A stretch of 64,000 nucleotides of DNA, from the NCBI GenBank assembly GCA_020342235.1, contig CP073213.1:1652501-1716500 (forward strand), read 5' to 3'. This document shows, one piece after another, positions 35,461 to 45,035 of this stretch (positions are counted from its first letter, which is position 1; each line of letters opens with the position of its first letter). The translations under genes and the position numbers were made by a program. Source of the stretch: Saccharomycopsis phalli. Its lineage: Eukaryota > Ascomycota > Saccharomycetes > Ascoideales > Saccharomycopsidaceae. Under the pieces are notes generated by a model. That model was not told the DNA's origin. It saw only the letters and a list, made by a program, of their open reading frames with translations, and ran no database searches.

Positions 35461-36939
35461 TTACTCGAGACCAAACTCCGTTCGAAGGGTCTTTCCAAAA
35501 TTGGCGATTCCCCGCTTGATATCATCCAATGGAGTGGCTGCATAGGTGCCTCTAAAGAAAATGACAGGGTTAACAGGTCTTTCCTCAGTACCTGGCTGTG
35601 GAGGATTGGTCTGACCAGGGACAATGAACCAAGATCCTGGGATCATTAACGTTCCGTTGGCGACACTGGCCTCAAAGATGGCGTTTTCAACCTTCAATGG
35701 GTCCTCCCCGAACTCGGTCTTGAACTTTGGATGTTTTCTAGTATCGATATTGATGGTGAAAAACATGCCGGCAACTGGAGGGTTGAACTCGGTGATTTCA
35801 CTAGGGATCTCCTTGAACACCGCATCGGCAGTGACATCTCTCTTGTGACTGTATTCGTGTCTCAACTTGATCAACCAGTCAAGGTACCCCGTCTGGTCCC
35901 AACGGTTGAGTGTTCCAGCAACCACCGCCTGGGAGAAACCGGAAGCATTTTGGGCAGACACTTCTTGTAATCTGGAGAATCTCTCAATGAAGCTTTCTCT
36001 AGCGGTGATCCAGCCGATTCTAGTGCCCGGGGCCAATGTCTTGGAGAACGAGTCCAATCTCAAGACTCTTCCATCGACGTCCAAGCTCAAAAAGGTCTTG
36101 ACCAAGGACCCAACAAACTCCTTGTGGTCAGTTACATGCTTGACGTTTCTTTCCTCCTCGTTCTTTGTGTACTTGTCCATTTGCAAGAAGTAGTATGGCT
36201 CGTCCTCGACAATGAGGAAGTCATACTTTTGAGCAATCTTGTAAATGGCCTCTCTACGGTCAGTAGGCAAGCACGATCCAGTTGGGTTCTGGCCTGTAGG
36301 AATAGTGTAGAGCAATTTTGGCTTCTTGCCAACCCAATTGCTCAAGAGGCTCTCCAACTTGTCAGGAATGATACCAAGCGAGTCTACTGGCACGGGAAAG
36401 GCAATAACTCCCTGGGCTCTTGCAGCTTCCAAGGACGATGAGAACGAGTATTCCTCCACAAGAGCAACGTCGCCCTTTTCGCAGAAGTTTCTCAAGACAT
36501 TGTCCCATCCCTGGGTGTTTCCCGTGTTGACGATGATGTCCCAGTCGCGGTATTGCATATTGTGGACGGTCTCGGTGTGCTTTTTCAAAAAGTCCACCAA
36601 CTCCGGTTGGCCATTTGTGTTACCGTATTGCAAAGCTCTGGATAACGGAACATCGACGCCTTTTTCTACTAAATCTGGCAGTTTTTTGACGGTGACCGCG
36701 ACTTTCTCGTCGACAGTCTTTGGGACATAGCCAATTCCGTTTTCAAAGGGAGGCTTAGGGGATTCGAAAGCTACTTCGTTCCAAGGGAAATAGTCAGACA
36801 ATGGTAACCCACCGCCCAAGAACACGAGGCCAGGCATTCCAAAGTACTTGAAAGCGACCTTCAACGGGGAGGGCTCTCGAAGGACTGCTTCAGAAGAGAG
36901 ATGGTGGTCCAAGTTCTTAGATAATGGGAGTGAAGTCAT
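35461..36939 (-). CDS. ARO8: Aromatic aminotransferase I
   Basis: The 492-aa fold-type I PLP enzyme of the kynurenine/alpha-aminoadipate aminotransferase group has GMPGLVFLGGGLPLSDYFP at the N-terminus and ALQYGNTNGQPELVDF. NTGNTQGWDNVLR follows, then TIPTGQNPTGSCLP, VEDEPYYFLQM, and the PLP lysine in LDSFSKTLAPGTRIGW (about residue 300). Aro8 transaminates Phe, Tyr, Trp and alpha-aminoadipate in amino-acid synthesis and in the Ehrlich breakdown pathway. There is no targeting sequence, so it is cytosolic. The gene is divergent from the Rab gene at 37695. Confidence 0.95.
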   Translation of the reverse strand: MTSLPLSKNLDHHLSSEAVLREPSPLKVAFKYFGMPGLVFLGGGLPLSDYFPWNEVAFESPKPPFENGIGYVPKTVDEKVAVTVKKLPDLVEKGVDVPLSRALQYGNTNGQPELVDFLKKHTETVHNMQYRDWDIIVNTGNTQGWDNVLRNFCEKGDVALVEEYSFSSSLEAARAQGVIAFPVPVDSLGIIPDKLESLLSNWVGKKPKLLYTIPTGQNPTGSCLPTDRREAIYKIAQKYDFLIVEDEPYYFLQMDKYTKNEEERNVKHVTDHKEFVGSLVKTFLSLDVDGRVLRLDSFSKTLAPGTRIGWITARESFIERFSRLQEVSAQNASGFSQAVVAGTLNRWDQTGYLDWLIKLRHEYSHKRDVTADAVFKEIPSEITEFNPPVAGMFFTINIDTRKHPKFKTEFGEDPLKVENAIFEASVANGTLMIPGSWFIVPGQTNPPQPGTEERPVNPVIFFRGTYAATPLDDIKRGIANFGKTLRTEFGLE

Positions 36940-37694
36940 GAGAATATTAATTGAGGAAAGTGGTCAACTAATGCGATACAGCAATGAAATGCAGAGTATT
37001 GGTTCACTTTATATTCCTCAATTAGTCATTATGCACAGATCTGCATGTATGGTGTGCCATACGTTTTCTCCACAGGGCGGCAATTACCGGAAAGTGGACG
37101 CTGGATACGGAGATGATTGACAAAAATATTGCGTCTTGAATTTTTCATGGCATTATGCCAGATAAACATAGCAGGCCATTGCTTGGTGCTGGTGCTGGTG
37201 GTGCTTGCGACATAATTACTAGCGCACACTTGGTGTCACAGCCTCCTTGGCCAATATTAGAGGTGAAAAAAAAAAAAATGCAAGTATCGAAGGATCCACG
37301 GAACAGTTTGCAAGATTTGGCATCACAATCAACCGAGCGGTGTTTGAAGGAGGGTGTGTATACCAGTCCAGTTCAAATCCCGCTCGCCCAGAATTTACAG
37401 ACTAGATCTGCCAAGTAAGCGACGTGTATGGCAACTGTAATTTTTCACCCGCAAAGGCCGTTCAACTGCAAGCGATACCGGCGCGGCGGCCCACGCTCTC
37501 GGGCCGTTGGGCACAGTCCAACTGCGGAATTACCAATAGCGCACCTATCTGCGTTGTCACCAGGCGAATGGTAAACCTATTCTACCGCACAGCTGGAAAT
37601 AATACCCAGCCCTCTGGTCTGGCCTCTCGGGGAAGAGTAGTTACCCGACCACATGTACTGATGGCATCCAGGACACCTTACCAAGAGCAGGAAC
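36940..37694. promoter_or_regulatory. Divergent promoter ARO8 / Rab
   Basis: 755 bp without a convincing ORF. It includes a short GGTGCTGGTGCTGGTGGTGC run near 37183, an A12 tract near 37267-37278, and a GC-rich block at 37470-37510. I could not identify a defined activator site. Confidence 0.4.
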
Positions 37695-38378
37695 ATGACC
37701 GAGTTAACCAACAGGGTAGGAACGTTTAAGTTGGTTTTTTTAGGGGAGTCGGCTGTTGGGAAGTCATCTATAATCCAAAGATTCACTCGAAATATATTTG
37801 ATCCTTACAGGGAGGCCACTATTGGCGCAGCCTTTATCTCGAGAGTGTTTGATTTCCCAGACAATGAGCGAAAGATCTTGAATAGAATCAAGTATGAAAT
37901 TTGGGATACTGCTGGACAGGAACGTTACAAGTCGTTGACCCCGATGTATTACCGTAATGCCCATGTTGCTGTCATTGTGTTTGACCTAACTGACAGAAAC
38001 AGCTTTGAAAAGGCCAAGGACTGGGTCAAAGAATTACAGGGGTATGCCACTGAGGCAGCTAGCGGGAACGGAGATCATGGGCATTTGGTGACTGTGTTGG
38101 TAGGAAATAAGCTGGACTTGCTTTCCAAGGGCCAGGATAGAGGTACGCCAGTTGGGGAAGTAGATAGCTTTGTGAAGAATAGAAACTACTTATACATTGA
38201 AACCAGTGCGAAAACTGGGGAGAACATAAAAGAGCTATTTGAGACGTCGATTGCAAAGCATTTACCTGACGAGCTATTTAATGTGGATGGACAGAGTAAG
38301 ACAGACGGTAGTTTTACCGTGGACTTGAATGAAAACATTCAGGCACCGGCCCTGGGACAAGGTAGCTGTGCTTGTTGA
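37695..38378 (+). CDS. YPT52: Rab5-family GTPase, Ypt52-like
   Basis: The 227-aa small GTPase has P-loop GESAVGKSS, switch I in YREATIGAAF, a short insert between the switches (PDNERKILNRIK), WDTAGQE, GNKLDL, ETSAKT and a CxC prenylation end (GSCAC). ATIGAAF marks the Rab5/Vps21 group, and the inter-switch insert is seen in Ypt52 rather than Vps21 or Ypt53. These Rabs guide endosome and vacuole traffic through the CORVET tether. The Leu in GNKLDL is a CTG codon. This position varies among Rabs (V, I, S, C, A), so either Leu or Ser would be tolerated. Confidence 0.85.
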   Translation: MTELTNRVGTFKLVFLGESAVGKSSIIQRFTRNIFDPYREATIGAAFISRVFDFPDNERKILNRIKYEIWDTAGQERYKSLTPMYYRNAHVAVIVFDLTDRNSFEKAKDWVKELQGYATEAASGNGDHGHLVTVLVGNKLDLLSKGQDRGTPVGEVDSFVKNRNYLYIETSAKTGENIKELFETSIAKHLPDELFNVDGQSKTDGSFTVDLNENIQAPALGQGSCAC

Positions 38379-39449
38379 TCGTCTTGGATTTGTTTTTTTT
38401 TTTTTTTTTGTGTTGGAGGTGTGTTCAGTGGAGAAGATGTCGTGCTGTTTGGCGCGCGAGAGTCATTTTTCAAGACTTTTGACAAGTATATAGTGGGAAA
38501 TTGAAAATAAACTAATTTAATCTAATGATATCAGCTTATCATGTGTATTACACCACTATAATAAAATACTGGAGTATAATCATCCACAATATTACGGTGC
38601 TTTCAGTCACATGAATTACCATCATGCTCGGGAAATAATGCAGCAAGTTGGGAAAAAGACTCTGGTCAGATCATGACATGGACAAGTCTGTCCTCGTGTA
38701 GACCTCATTAGGGATCTAGTCATCACACGGCATGATTAGTCAACTACTTGGCGTGTTTTGCTCCACGCGAAACAAAGGCCGAGACTGGCAAATTCTGGGC
38801 CCGCATTTCACCAAGTGCGGAGATGTCACGCTTACTACTCGTCATGTCTTGGTTTAGACCATCATTGGAGCTCAAGGAGGGGCTCGCTACCATTGATTAG
38901 GATTTTTTTTTTCTAGTCAACAATACGAAAATTCGCCAAATTATAAACGTCTGGCTTGAACAAACTGCCCAAGGACGAGGTCTCAGCTTCTGTGAAAACT
39001 TTGGTTTATCTGTAATTTGGCCAAGAGATTAATGTTTCTGCCGTGTATTTATAATTATATCTTGGTCAATTCCTGCCAAGAGCTTTTTTTATCCTGCGAA
39101 CGGTGCTCGTTTGAAATTTACATAGTACCGGGTTCCCTAGTATTATCCGATGAATACCAATGTCCCTGGAGTTCGTAGTATATATACCTCAACAAAAGGT
39201 TATGTGTAATATAGAAACGGACTTTTTACACTATTGTTGTTATTAATGGGCTTTTTACATTATTGTTATTAATGGACTTTTCACATTATTATTGTTTTTA
39301 TTAATGATGCTGACGTTGTATAAGCTAGCATACATATTAAATACACAACGCATGATCGGTCCGCCAATGCGAGACCCTCTTCGATGGCGCAACTGTGGCT
39401 TGCTATTCATTCTGCAACGTCATTTTAGCAATTCTGAGGTTTCTTCAAT
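38379..39449. promoter_or_regulatory. Long intergenic region upstream of the SDR gene
   Basis: About 1.07 kb without a credible ORF. It has a T17 run (38393-38409) just beyond the Rab stop, a second T run near 38906-38915, and a three-copy repeat at 39219-39305. I see no tRNA or recognisable snoRNA. Confidence 0.4.
39219..39305. repeat. Three-copy tandem repeat, about 26-32 bp
   Basis: Three imperfect copies of a GGACTTTTTACA-TTATTGTTATTAAT unit begin at about 39219, 39248 and 39274. They lie 145-230 bp before the SDR start, so they may be part of its promoter. Confidence 0.7.
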
Positions 39450-40314
39450 ATGCCGTTTGGATCTGCTGCTGCTAAACGATTGTACGGAAAAACAATTGTG
39501 AGCATATATATGATGCTTTCGCGTTGATATTAACATTTAGCTAATCACCGGTGCCTCTAGTGGTATTGGTAAGGCCACTGCCTTGGAATTTGCCGACTCG
39601 GCCGAAGGAAAGTTGAAATTGGTCTTGGCTGCCCGAAGAACCGAACGATTGGACGAGCTCAAGAACCAATTGCTGGCCACGTACCCTGAAATCAAGGTAC
39701 ACACCCAATTCTTGGATGTGTCCAAGATTGACACGATTTCACGCTTCTTTGAGGAGATCCCAAATGATTTCCAAGATATTGACGTCTTGATCAATAATGC
39801 AGGACTTGCATTGGGAAGAGAACATGTGGGGAACATTCCGCAATCAGACATTGAGCAGATGTTCAACACCAACGTGTTGGGTAACATCTCCATAGTCCAA
39901 CAACTAGTTCCCCACTTCAAGGCAAAGAACTCAGGTGATATCGTCCAGTTGGGATCTATTGCAGGTAGGGACCCATACAGTGGGGGATCCATATACTGTG
40001 CCACTAAACACGCTTTGCGGGCCTTTACAGACTCGTTGAGAAAAGAATTGGTCTCCACAAAGATTCGGGTCATTGAAATTCAGCCTGGTGCCGTCAACAC
40101 AGAATTCAGCACCGTCAGAATGAAAGGTGATGTTGCGGCTGCAAATGCTACTTATGTTGCTGAACCTTTGTACGCGGAGGATATCGCAGACACAATTGTA
40201 TATACCGTGTCCCGAAAGCCAAATGTCGTCATTGCCGAGTCTTTGATATTTCCTAGCAACCAAGCAGGTGCCGGGGGATCAGTTTGGAAAGACCCAAACT
40301 GGAAGACATCGTGA
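39450..40314 (+). CDS. Short-chain dehydrogenase (Ymr226c/Tma29 type), two exons
   Basis: Exon 1 is 39450-39497 and exon 2 is 39541-40314, giving 273 aa. Splicing joins MPFGSAAAKRLYGKTI to LITGASSGIGKATALEF, restoring the first strand and the NADP-binding TGASSGIG motif. Also present are NNAGLA, the catalytic Ser in LGSIAGRD, and YCATK with the Tyr-Lys pair. It resembles S. cerevisiae YMR226C, a NADP-dependent dehydrogenase of L-allo-threonine, serine and other 3-hydroxy acids. Substrate here is unknown. In NQLLATYPEI the second Leu is CTG at a position that is Asp or another polar residue in relatives. Confidence 0.9.
39498..39540 (+). other. Spliceosomal intron of the SDR gene (43 nt)
   Basis: Donor GTGAGC (less usual last base), branch ATTAAC, acceptor ATTTAG. 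Phase 0 after codon 16. It restores the Rossmann strand. Confidence 0.88.
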
Positions 40315-40350
40315 CACCACTGGCTGTTTGCTATTTTTAACGGAGTATCG

Positions 40351-41856
40351 CTAGTTTCTTTTCTTTCTTTGTATTGTGGAATCATAACTTAACTTTAGTA
40401 GTGACCCTGGTGATACATGCTCCCCTATCGAGTGCCCTGAAGCAAGAGTATTGATCACACTTGTAGTTGGTGGAGACCCTGAGATGCGTATTGGTAGTCC
40501 TACAGGATTATCCATCGAGCCTACCGACTTGGACATTGGTGTAGAGACTTCTGAGTTGAAGTTATTTGTGTAGTTTTCCACCTCGGCCAACAAGCTATTG
40601 GCCGAATTTATTTGCCGTAGCCCGGTTGCAACCGCTTCTATTTCATTTAAAATCGCCCTCTTAAATAGAATTAATAAATCCGTCTTATAATCAGTAGGCA
40701 TCGCTTTAAGCTTATCATACAAAAGCTGCAAACTTGTAACAAGAATTCTCTCAATGTCAGATTTTTCCCCTGTCTTTATACTCGTCAACAACTCTCGCTC
40801 ATTCGCAGTAAGCTCCTCGATCAAATCACTCCATATCTCAATAAACTGATGATTTATCTGCTTCGACGTCAGGTATTTCTTGTTCAAGCTCTTTATGCCG
40901 TCCATCTTTTCATGAAGCAGCAGCAAAATATAGTTGATGTCGACAGCTTGATCAATGGATAGACTCTTGATGGCAGATCTCAAATTATCAAATACATTGT
41001 TTTTAGTTAGTGGTTGCTCCTTCACTGTTACAAACTCATCATGTACTAGTTGTCTGGCAAATTTCTGTTCTTGCTTATCAATCTCGTCGATGGACAGCAA
41101 AAATTTGGACTTCTCGCTGTCAATGACACTTTTTGTACTCTGGATCTCCTCTTTGATAGTACTGCGTTTATTTTTTAGCATTTCAATCTTACTTTCAAAG
41201 TACTCGATTTCTGAGGTTATCTTGTTATTCTCATTAATTAGCTCATCTAGCTTCTCATTATAATTAAGATTCTCGCTAATTTCCTTGAGCTCGTCCTTAT
41301 ATTTCTTTTTGGTCTCCTCCAAACCCTCCAATTTCACCACCATCCTCTTTCTCCTAGTGTAATCCTGGCTATAGTGAGCTGTAAGCAGCTTGAGAGTCTC
41401 GTCCAACCGATAGAGACAGTGAAGTACATTGGATCGAATATTGATTGGATTCTTGCCCTGGAGTAAAATATTGCTTTGGCGCTTGATTTCCTCTTCCAAA
41501 TTTACCATATCGTTCGATATCTTATTGCGCAATATCTCAAGCACCTCTTTGTTTGCTTCATGCCCATTCACATATTGGTTATATTGCCTATTCTCCAAAA
41601 TCCGGCTGTGCAAATTATTCTTGATAAACTCCGCAAAACTATCAGGGCTATTTGACTCAACCGACTTCTCCGACTCCAGGGAATACTCATTTTTGAATGT
41701 GTGCAAGTTTGCCATATCTTTGTCAATAGGCATTGCAGAGTGGCTGGTTCTCGTTGGATAAATATACTCGGGTACAGAAAAACCAGAGTCTTCTTCTGAA
41801 GTTGGAACGTTTACTTCGTCGTCACTTTCACTTTCCGGAACTATGGCATTCGACAT
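40351..41856 (-). CDS. Uncharacterised coiled-coil protein
   Basis: From the first ATG (41856, MSNAIVPESESDDE) the protein is 501 aa. The frame is open upstream to 41964 but starts there only at a GTG and would nearly touch the divergent gene. It has an acidic Ser-rich head, a long coiled coil in the middle (about 95-270, many Glu/Lys/Leu heptads, e.g. EEIKRQSNILLQ, KLDELINENNKI), a helical C-terminal half, and a disordered basic tail. There is no membrane segment or catalytic motif. I do not recognise it; autophagy or vesicle-tether scaffolds have a similar look. It is divergent from SEC39 with 115 bp between starts. Confidence 0.75.
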   Translation of the reverse strand: MSNAIVPESESDDEVNVPTSEEDSGFSVPEYIYPTRTSHSAMPIDKDMANLHTFKNEYSLESEKSVESNSPDSFAEFIKNNLHSRILENRQYNQYVNGHEANKEVLEILRNKISNDMVNLEEEIKRQSNILLQGKNPINIRSNVLHCLYRLDETLKLLTAHYSQDYTRRKRMVVKLEGLEETKKKYKDELKEISENLNYNEKLDELINENNKITSEIEYFESKIEMLKNKRSTIKEEIQSTKSVIDSEKSKFLLSIDEIDKQEQKFARQLVHDEFVTVKEQPLTKNNVFDNLRSAIKSLSIDQAVDINYILLLLHEKMDGIKSLNKKYLTSKQINHQFIEIWSDLIEELTANERELLTSIKTGEKSDIERILVTSLQLLYDKLKAMPTDYKTDLLILFKRAILNEIEAVATGLRQINSANSLLAEVENYTNNFNSEVSTPMSKSVGSMDNPVGLPIRISGSPPTTSVINTLASGHSIGEHVSPGSLLKLSYDSTIQRKKRN

Positions 41857-41971
41857 GTTTTTGCCTTGTTGGCTCGTGAAGACTCCACAGTTCGCATATG
41901 ATTCAATGCGGGTTAGAGGCACGGCTGTCTTGGATAAATGCCAACCCTGAATTGTTGACGACACCTAGATT

Positions 41972-44767
41972 ATGGAAGAGCACAAACTCTATATATCGTT
42001 GGCAATCTATTCGTCTATTGGGAATATACAGGGCGTGCTTAAGGTTCTTAGTGCATATAATATTCAAGAGAGCAACCTGCTTTTTACCAAGCACAACTTA
42101 TTGACTTTATTGCTAATACTCACACCAAACTCTGTTGATCCAACGCAATTGACCTTTGTTGACGATATTATCTCGAATAGAATCAAGCTTGAAGAAACAG
42201 AATATCAAGATGTCTATGCCTCAAAAGAATTGTACGAACAGATGAGTCGCGAGGGGCTAGAACGCCAAGTGGAAGATTTGGTTGCATATTGCCAGACGCA
42301 AAGTGACAAGATTGGCTGGCTGAAGGAGACAATTTCTTTTGGCGATTTTGTGAAATCTCGTACTTTAAAGGTATCTTCATTCCACAGAGATAACTTGACT
42401 TTTAACCGGCCATTGTTTGAGTTGGTCTCAAAGACCGATACCAAGTTTAAGAAATGGGAGTTGGGAATATTGAATCCCGTCAGCTATACAGTTAATAACT
42501 GCATAGATACATCCAAGCTCGACGAATTACCCAACTTATTGGATTATGAGACTGTGAGCTACGAAAATTTTTACCAACTTATCAAGTATATCAATATTGA
42601 AAATGTGAATCAGCTATTAATCCACTCTATTATTCCTTTCTTGAAGCACAATAGCTGCTGGCCACTACTTAGTGAGTGGTTAATCAGCCTGTCGTTTTCA
42701 TGCCATGAAGAATACGTTTTGACTTTAAGAATCTTGGAGTTCTTTTTTGACAACTATTTAGTAACCCAGGACTATGACACTCAATTTCTTGATTTCTTGA
42801 ACGAATTTATAGAAAATTACTTGTTCAAGATATACACCAGCAGTATTTTGGGCTATGAGGTGCTCGAAACTATGAATGACAGCGTCAACTTGTGCAAGAG
42901 TAACTTGGATAAATTCCAGAATATTGAGACGAAAAAATATCCTGAGTCTGTTGATGTGATCAGTAACGTCAGAACATATTGCGTTAATAATCAAACCAAT
43001 CTTGACATTCTATCCTCGTTAATTAACTCCTTTGGAAAAATAATTCAAATATCTAACAACAATGAGTCTTTATTGTCAATCACGCAAATTTTGCTTATTT
43101 CATTATCTAATAATGATATTCAATTGAATTTTGGAAAATTATTGATTCATAATTTCAAGACTAATGATGACTTAGAAGACGACAACAGCTATAGCAACTG
43201 GGAAAACTTTTTAGAAAACTTCCAATGGTTGATCAATAGCTCAATAATATTCAACAAGATTCAAACTACTGAATCCATCAACATCATTAACGAAATCTTG
43301 TTTGATAACTTGTTAAGCTTGCAGTACATTAACTTGATAAATCAATATTTGATGATAAATTATTCAAACAGCAACTTCAAGGTCATCCTTTTAAAATATT
43401 GTTGGTTGCATTTCCGACAGGCAATGAATTTTAACTTGGCAAGAGGAGAATTGTCTGTGTGCATTGAGATGTTAAAATTGTTTGACTTGAATTTAGAGAA
43501 GGAGATTCAAGCAGCTAATAGTTATTTCATCAACAACAAGCTAGATATTTATGAAGATAACGAGAAGTTATTTGAATTTGACAATTCACTTTTGAACAAT
43601 AAGGGCATTTCCCTGTATAGTAACAAGGTTGTAAATCTCGGTGAGATTGGTGAGGAGAAGACTTTTTATGTGGATCAAGACTTGAACTTTGAGATATTTA
43701 AGTTGAAAAAATTGCTAATAGTTAGTAACCAGTTGGTTATCAACTATAAATTCTACATGAACTCAGAAGAGTTTGTCACTCCAATTTGTTTGTATAAGAT
43801 TAACAACCCGCTTATAATATTGGAACGAATTTTGGAATTGAACTCAAAGAGTTATTTAGACATGGGCAAATTGTACAAAATTATTATTGATTTGTGCCTT
43901 GGTATGGACCAAATTGGACTCATTTATGACACTGAGCCATCGTCGTCTGTGAAGTTTTCATTGAAGGACAAATTAATTGCATCCTGTATAAATTCATCAT
44001 TGATAGACTTGAATTTTGAATTTGCATATGAGAATAGTTTATTGTTGTTGAATAAAGTTGACTCATTGCATTACATTTGGTTGACGATATTTCAAACTTG
44101 CAAATTTGTCAACCCAAACTGGATGATGAACTTTGATGAGGATGAGGATGAAGGAGGCGATTCTATTGTGATTCCACTAGATATATTGATAAAACAGTTG
44201 GAGCTAATATCGAAACTATTAGAGGTTATTCCTTCGAATGGATCAATTACCACCAATGAGAATCAAATCATACTCACGCAAGCCAACTATTTATTGAACA
44301 AGTATCACAAAAAATTGAACAGCCAGGTGGTTAATGATTTCAACTCATACCAGACTCAGCAAACATCCTTGTTTCAAAACTTCAATGCATCTACTGGTAC
44401 CTTACTCAACCAATTTGCCAAGAATGTCAACAGTAGCACACTCACGCTAAACAAAAAACATATGAGGACAGACAGTATGGGCTCGTCGCCTATATCTGGC
44501 TTTGATTCACCTAAAAATTCGCATATGGAAACCATGCAACACTCAGCTATCAGATTCGATAAGCCAAATGAGAACCGGTTTGTGCGAGCATTTGCTTCCT
44601 CCGCAAGCGAACTATTCAAGTCGGAGGATCCTGAGTCAGGGATGGCTACAAACTCAAGTAGCAGCGGGATTAATTTAATGGGAGGTGAGGAACAAATCAA
44701 GAATTTATTTGTCAGTGGGCTTGGTTGGGCTATTGGTGCTAATCCACAAGATAGAAGTGCAAATTAG
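41972..44767 (+). CDS. SEC39: Sec39-domain protein, Dsl1 tether complex subunit
   Basis: The 931-aa helical protein has no membrane segment. The N-terminal region (LYISLAIYSSIGNIQGVLKV, then TLLLILTPNSVDPTQL) and the following WELGILNPVSYTVNN, LLDYETVSYENFYQLI blocks resemble the Sec39 domain. Sec39 holds together Dsl1 and Tip20 in the ER tether that captures COPI vesicles. It is longer than S. cerevisiae Sec39 (about 709 aa) and carries a disordered Ser/Asn-rich tail (about 800-931) with an acidic run DEDEDEGGD. Identification rests on pattern recall without an alignment. Confidence 0.62.
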   Translation: MEEHKLYISLAIYSSIGNIQGVLKVLSAYNIQESNLLFTKHNLLTLLLILTPNSVDPTQLTFVDDIISNRIKLEETEYQDVYASKELYEQMSREGLERQVEDLVAYCQTQSDKIGWLKETISFGDFVKSRTLKVSSFHRDNLTFNRPLFELVSKTDTKFKKWELGILNPVSYTVNNCIDTSKLDELPNLLDYETVSYENFYQLIKYINIENVNQLLIHSIIPFLKHNSCWPLLSEWLISLSFSCHEEYVLTLRILEFFFDNYLVTQDYDTQFLDFLNEFIENYLFKIYTSSILGYEVLETMNDSVNLCKSNLDKFQNIETKKYPESVDVISNVRTYCVNNQTNLDILSSLINSFGKIIQISNNNESLLSITQILLISLSNNDIQLNFGKLLIHNFKTNDDLEDDNSYSNWENFLENFQWLINSSIIFNKIQTTESINIINEILFDNLLSLQYINLINQYLMINYSNSNFKVILLKYCWLHFRQAMNFNLARGELSVCIEMLKLFDLNLEKEIQAANSYFINNKLDIYEDNEKLFEFDNSLLNNKGISLYSNKVVNLGEIGEEKTFYVDQDLNFEIFKLKKLLIVSNQLVINYKFYMNSEEFVTPICLYKINNPLIILERILELNSKSYLDMGKLYKIIIDLCLGMDQIGLIYDTEPSSSVKFSLKDKLIASCINSSLIDLNFEFAYENSLLLLNKVDSLHYIWLTIFQTCKFVNPNWMMNFDEDEDEGGDSIVIPLDILIKQLELISKLLEVIPSNGSITTNENQIILTQANYLLNKYHKKLNSQVVNDFNSYQTQQTSLFQNFNASTGTLLNQFAKNVNSSTLTLNKKHMRTDSMGSSPISGFDSPKNSHMETMQHSAIRFDKPNENRFVRAFASSASELFKSEDPESGMATNSSSSGINLMGGEEQIKNLFVSGLGWAIGANPQDRSAN

Positions 44768-45035
44768 TGCTGTAGTAAATATTTTCTATATATAAATTAT
44801 ACGCTAATTCATCACAATTGACTCGTCCGAGCTTTCTGTTTAGACTTGCCTGCTAATTTACCACTCATTTCTAAATGCAGAATCACACGGGTACTCGTGG
44901 GATGTCTATTTCTCAAACTTTCACATGCAGCTTTAGGTAGGATTTGCCCTCATATAAAGACATATACTTTCCGAGACTTCTTCTCCGAGCACATCAAATC
45001 AGTTTCCCACCAGGTCCTTGAGCAGCTAGTAAATA

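Noticed and set aside
37155-37729. Open frames of about 90-100 codons in the ARO8/Rab gap
   Set aside because: They overlap each other, have low-complexity or random content, and match no family.
41857-41964. 36 extra N-terminal codons of the coiled-coil gene
   Set aside because: They begin at GTG with no ATG and would nearly overlap the divergent SEC39 start.
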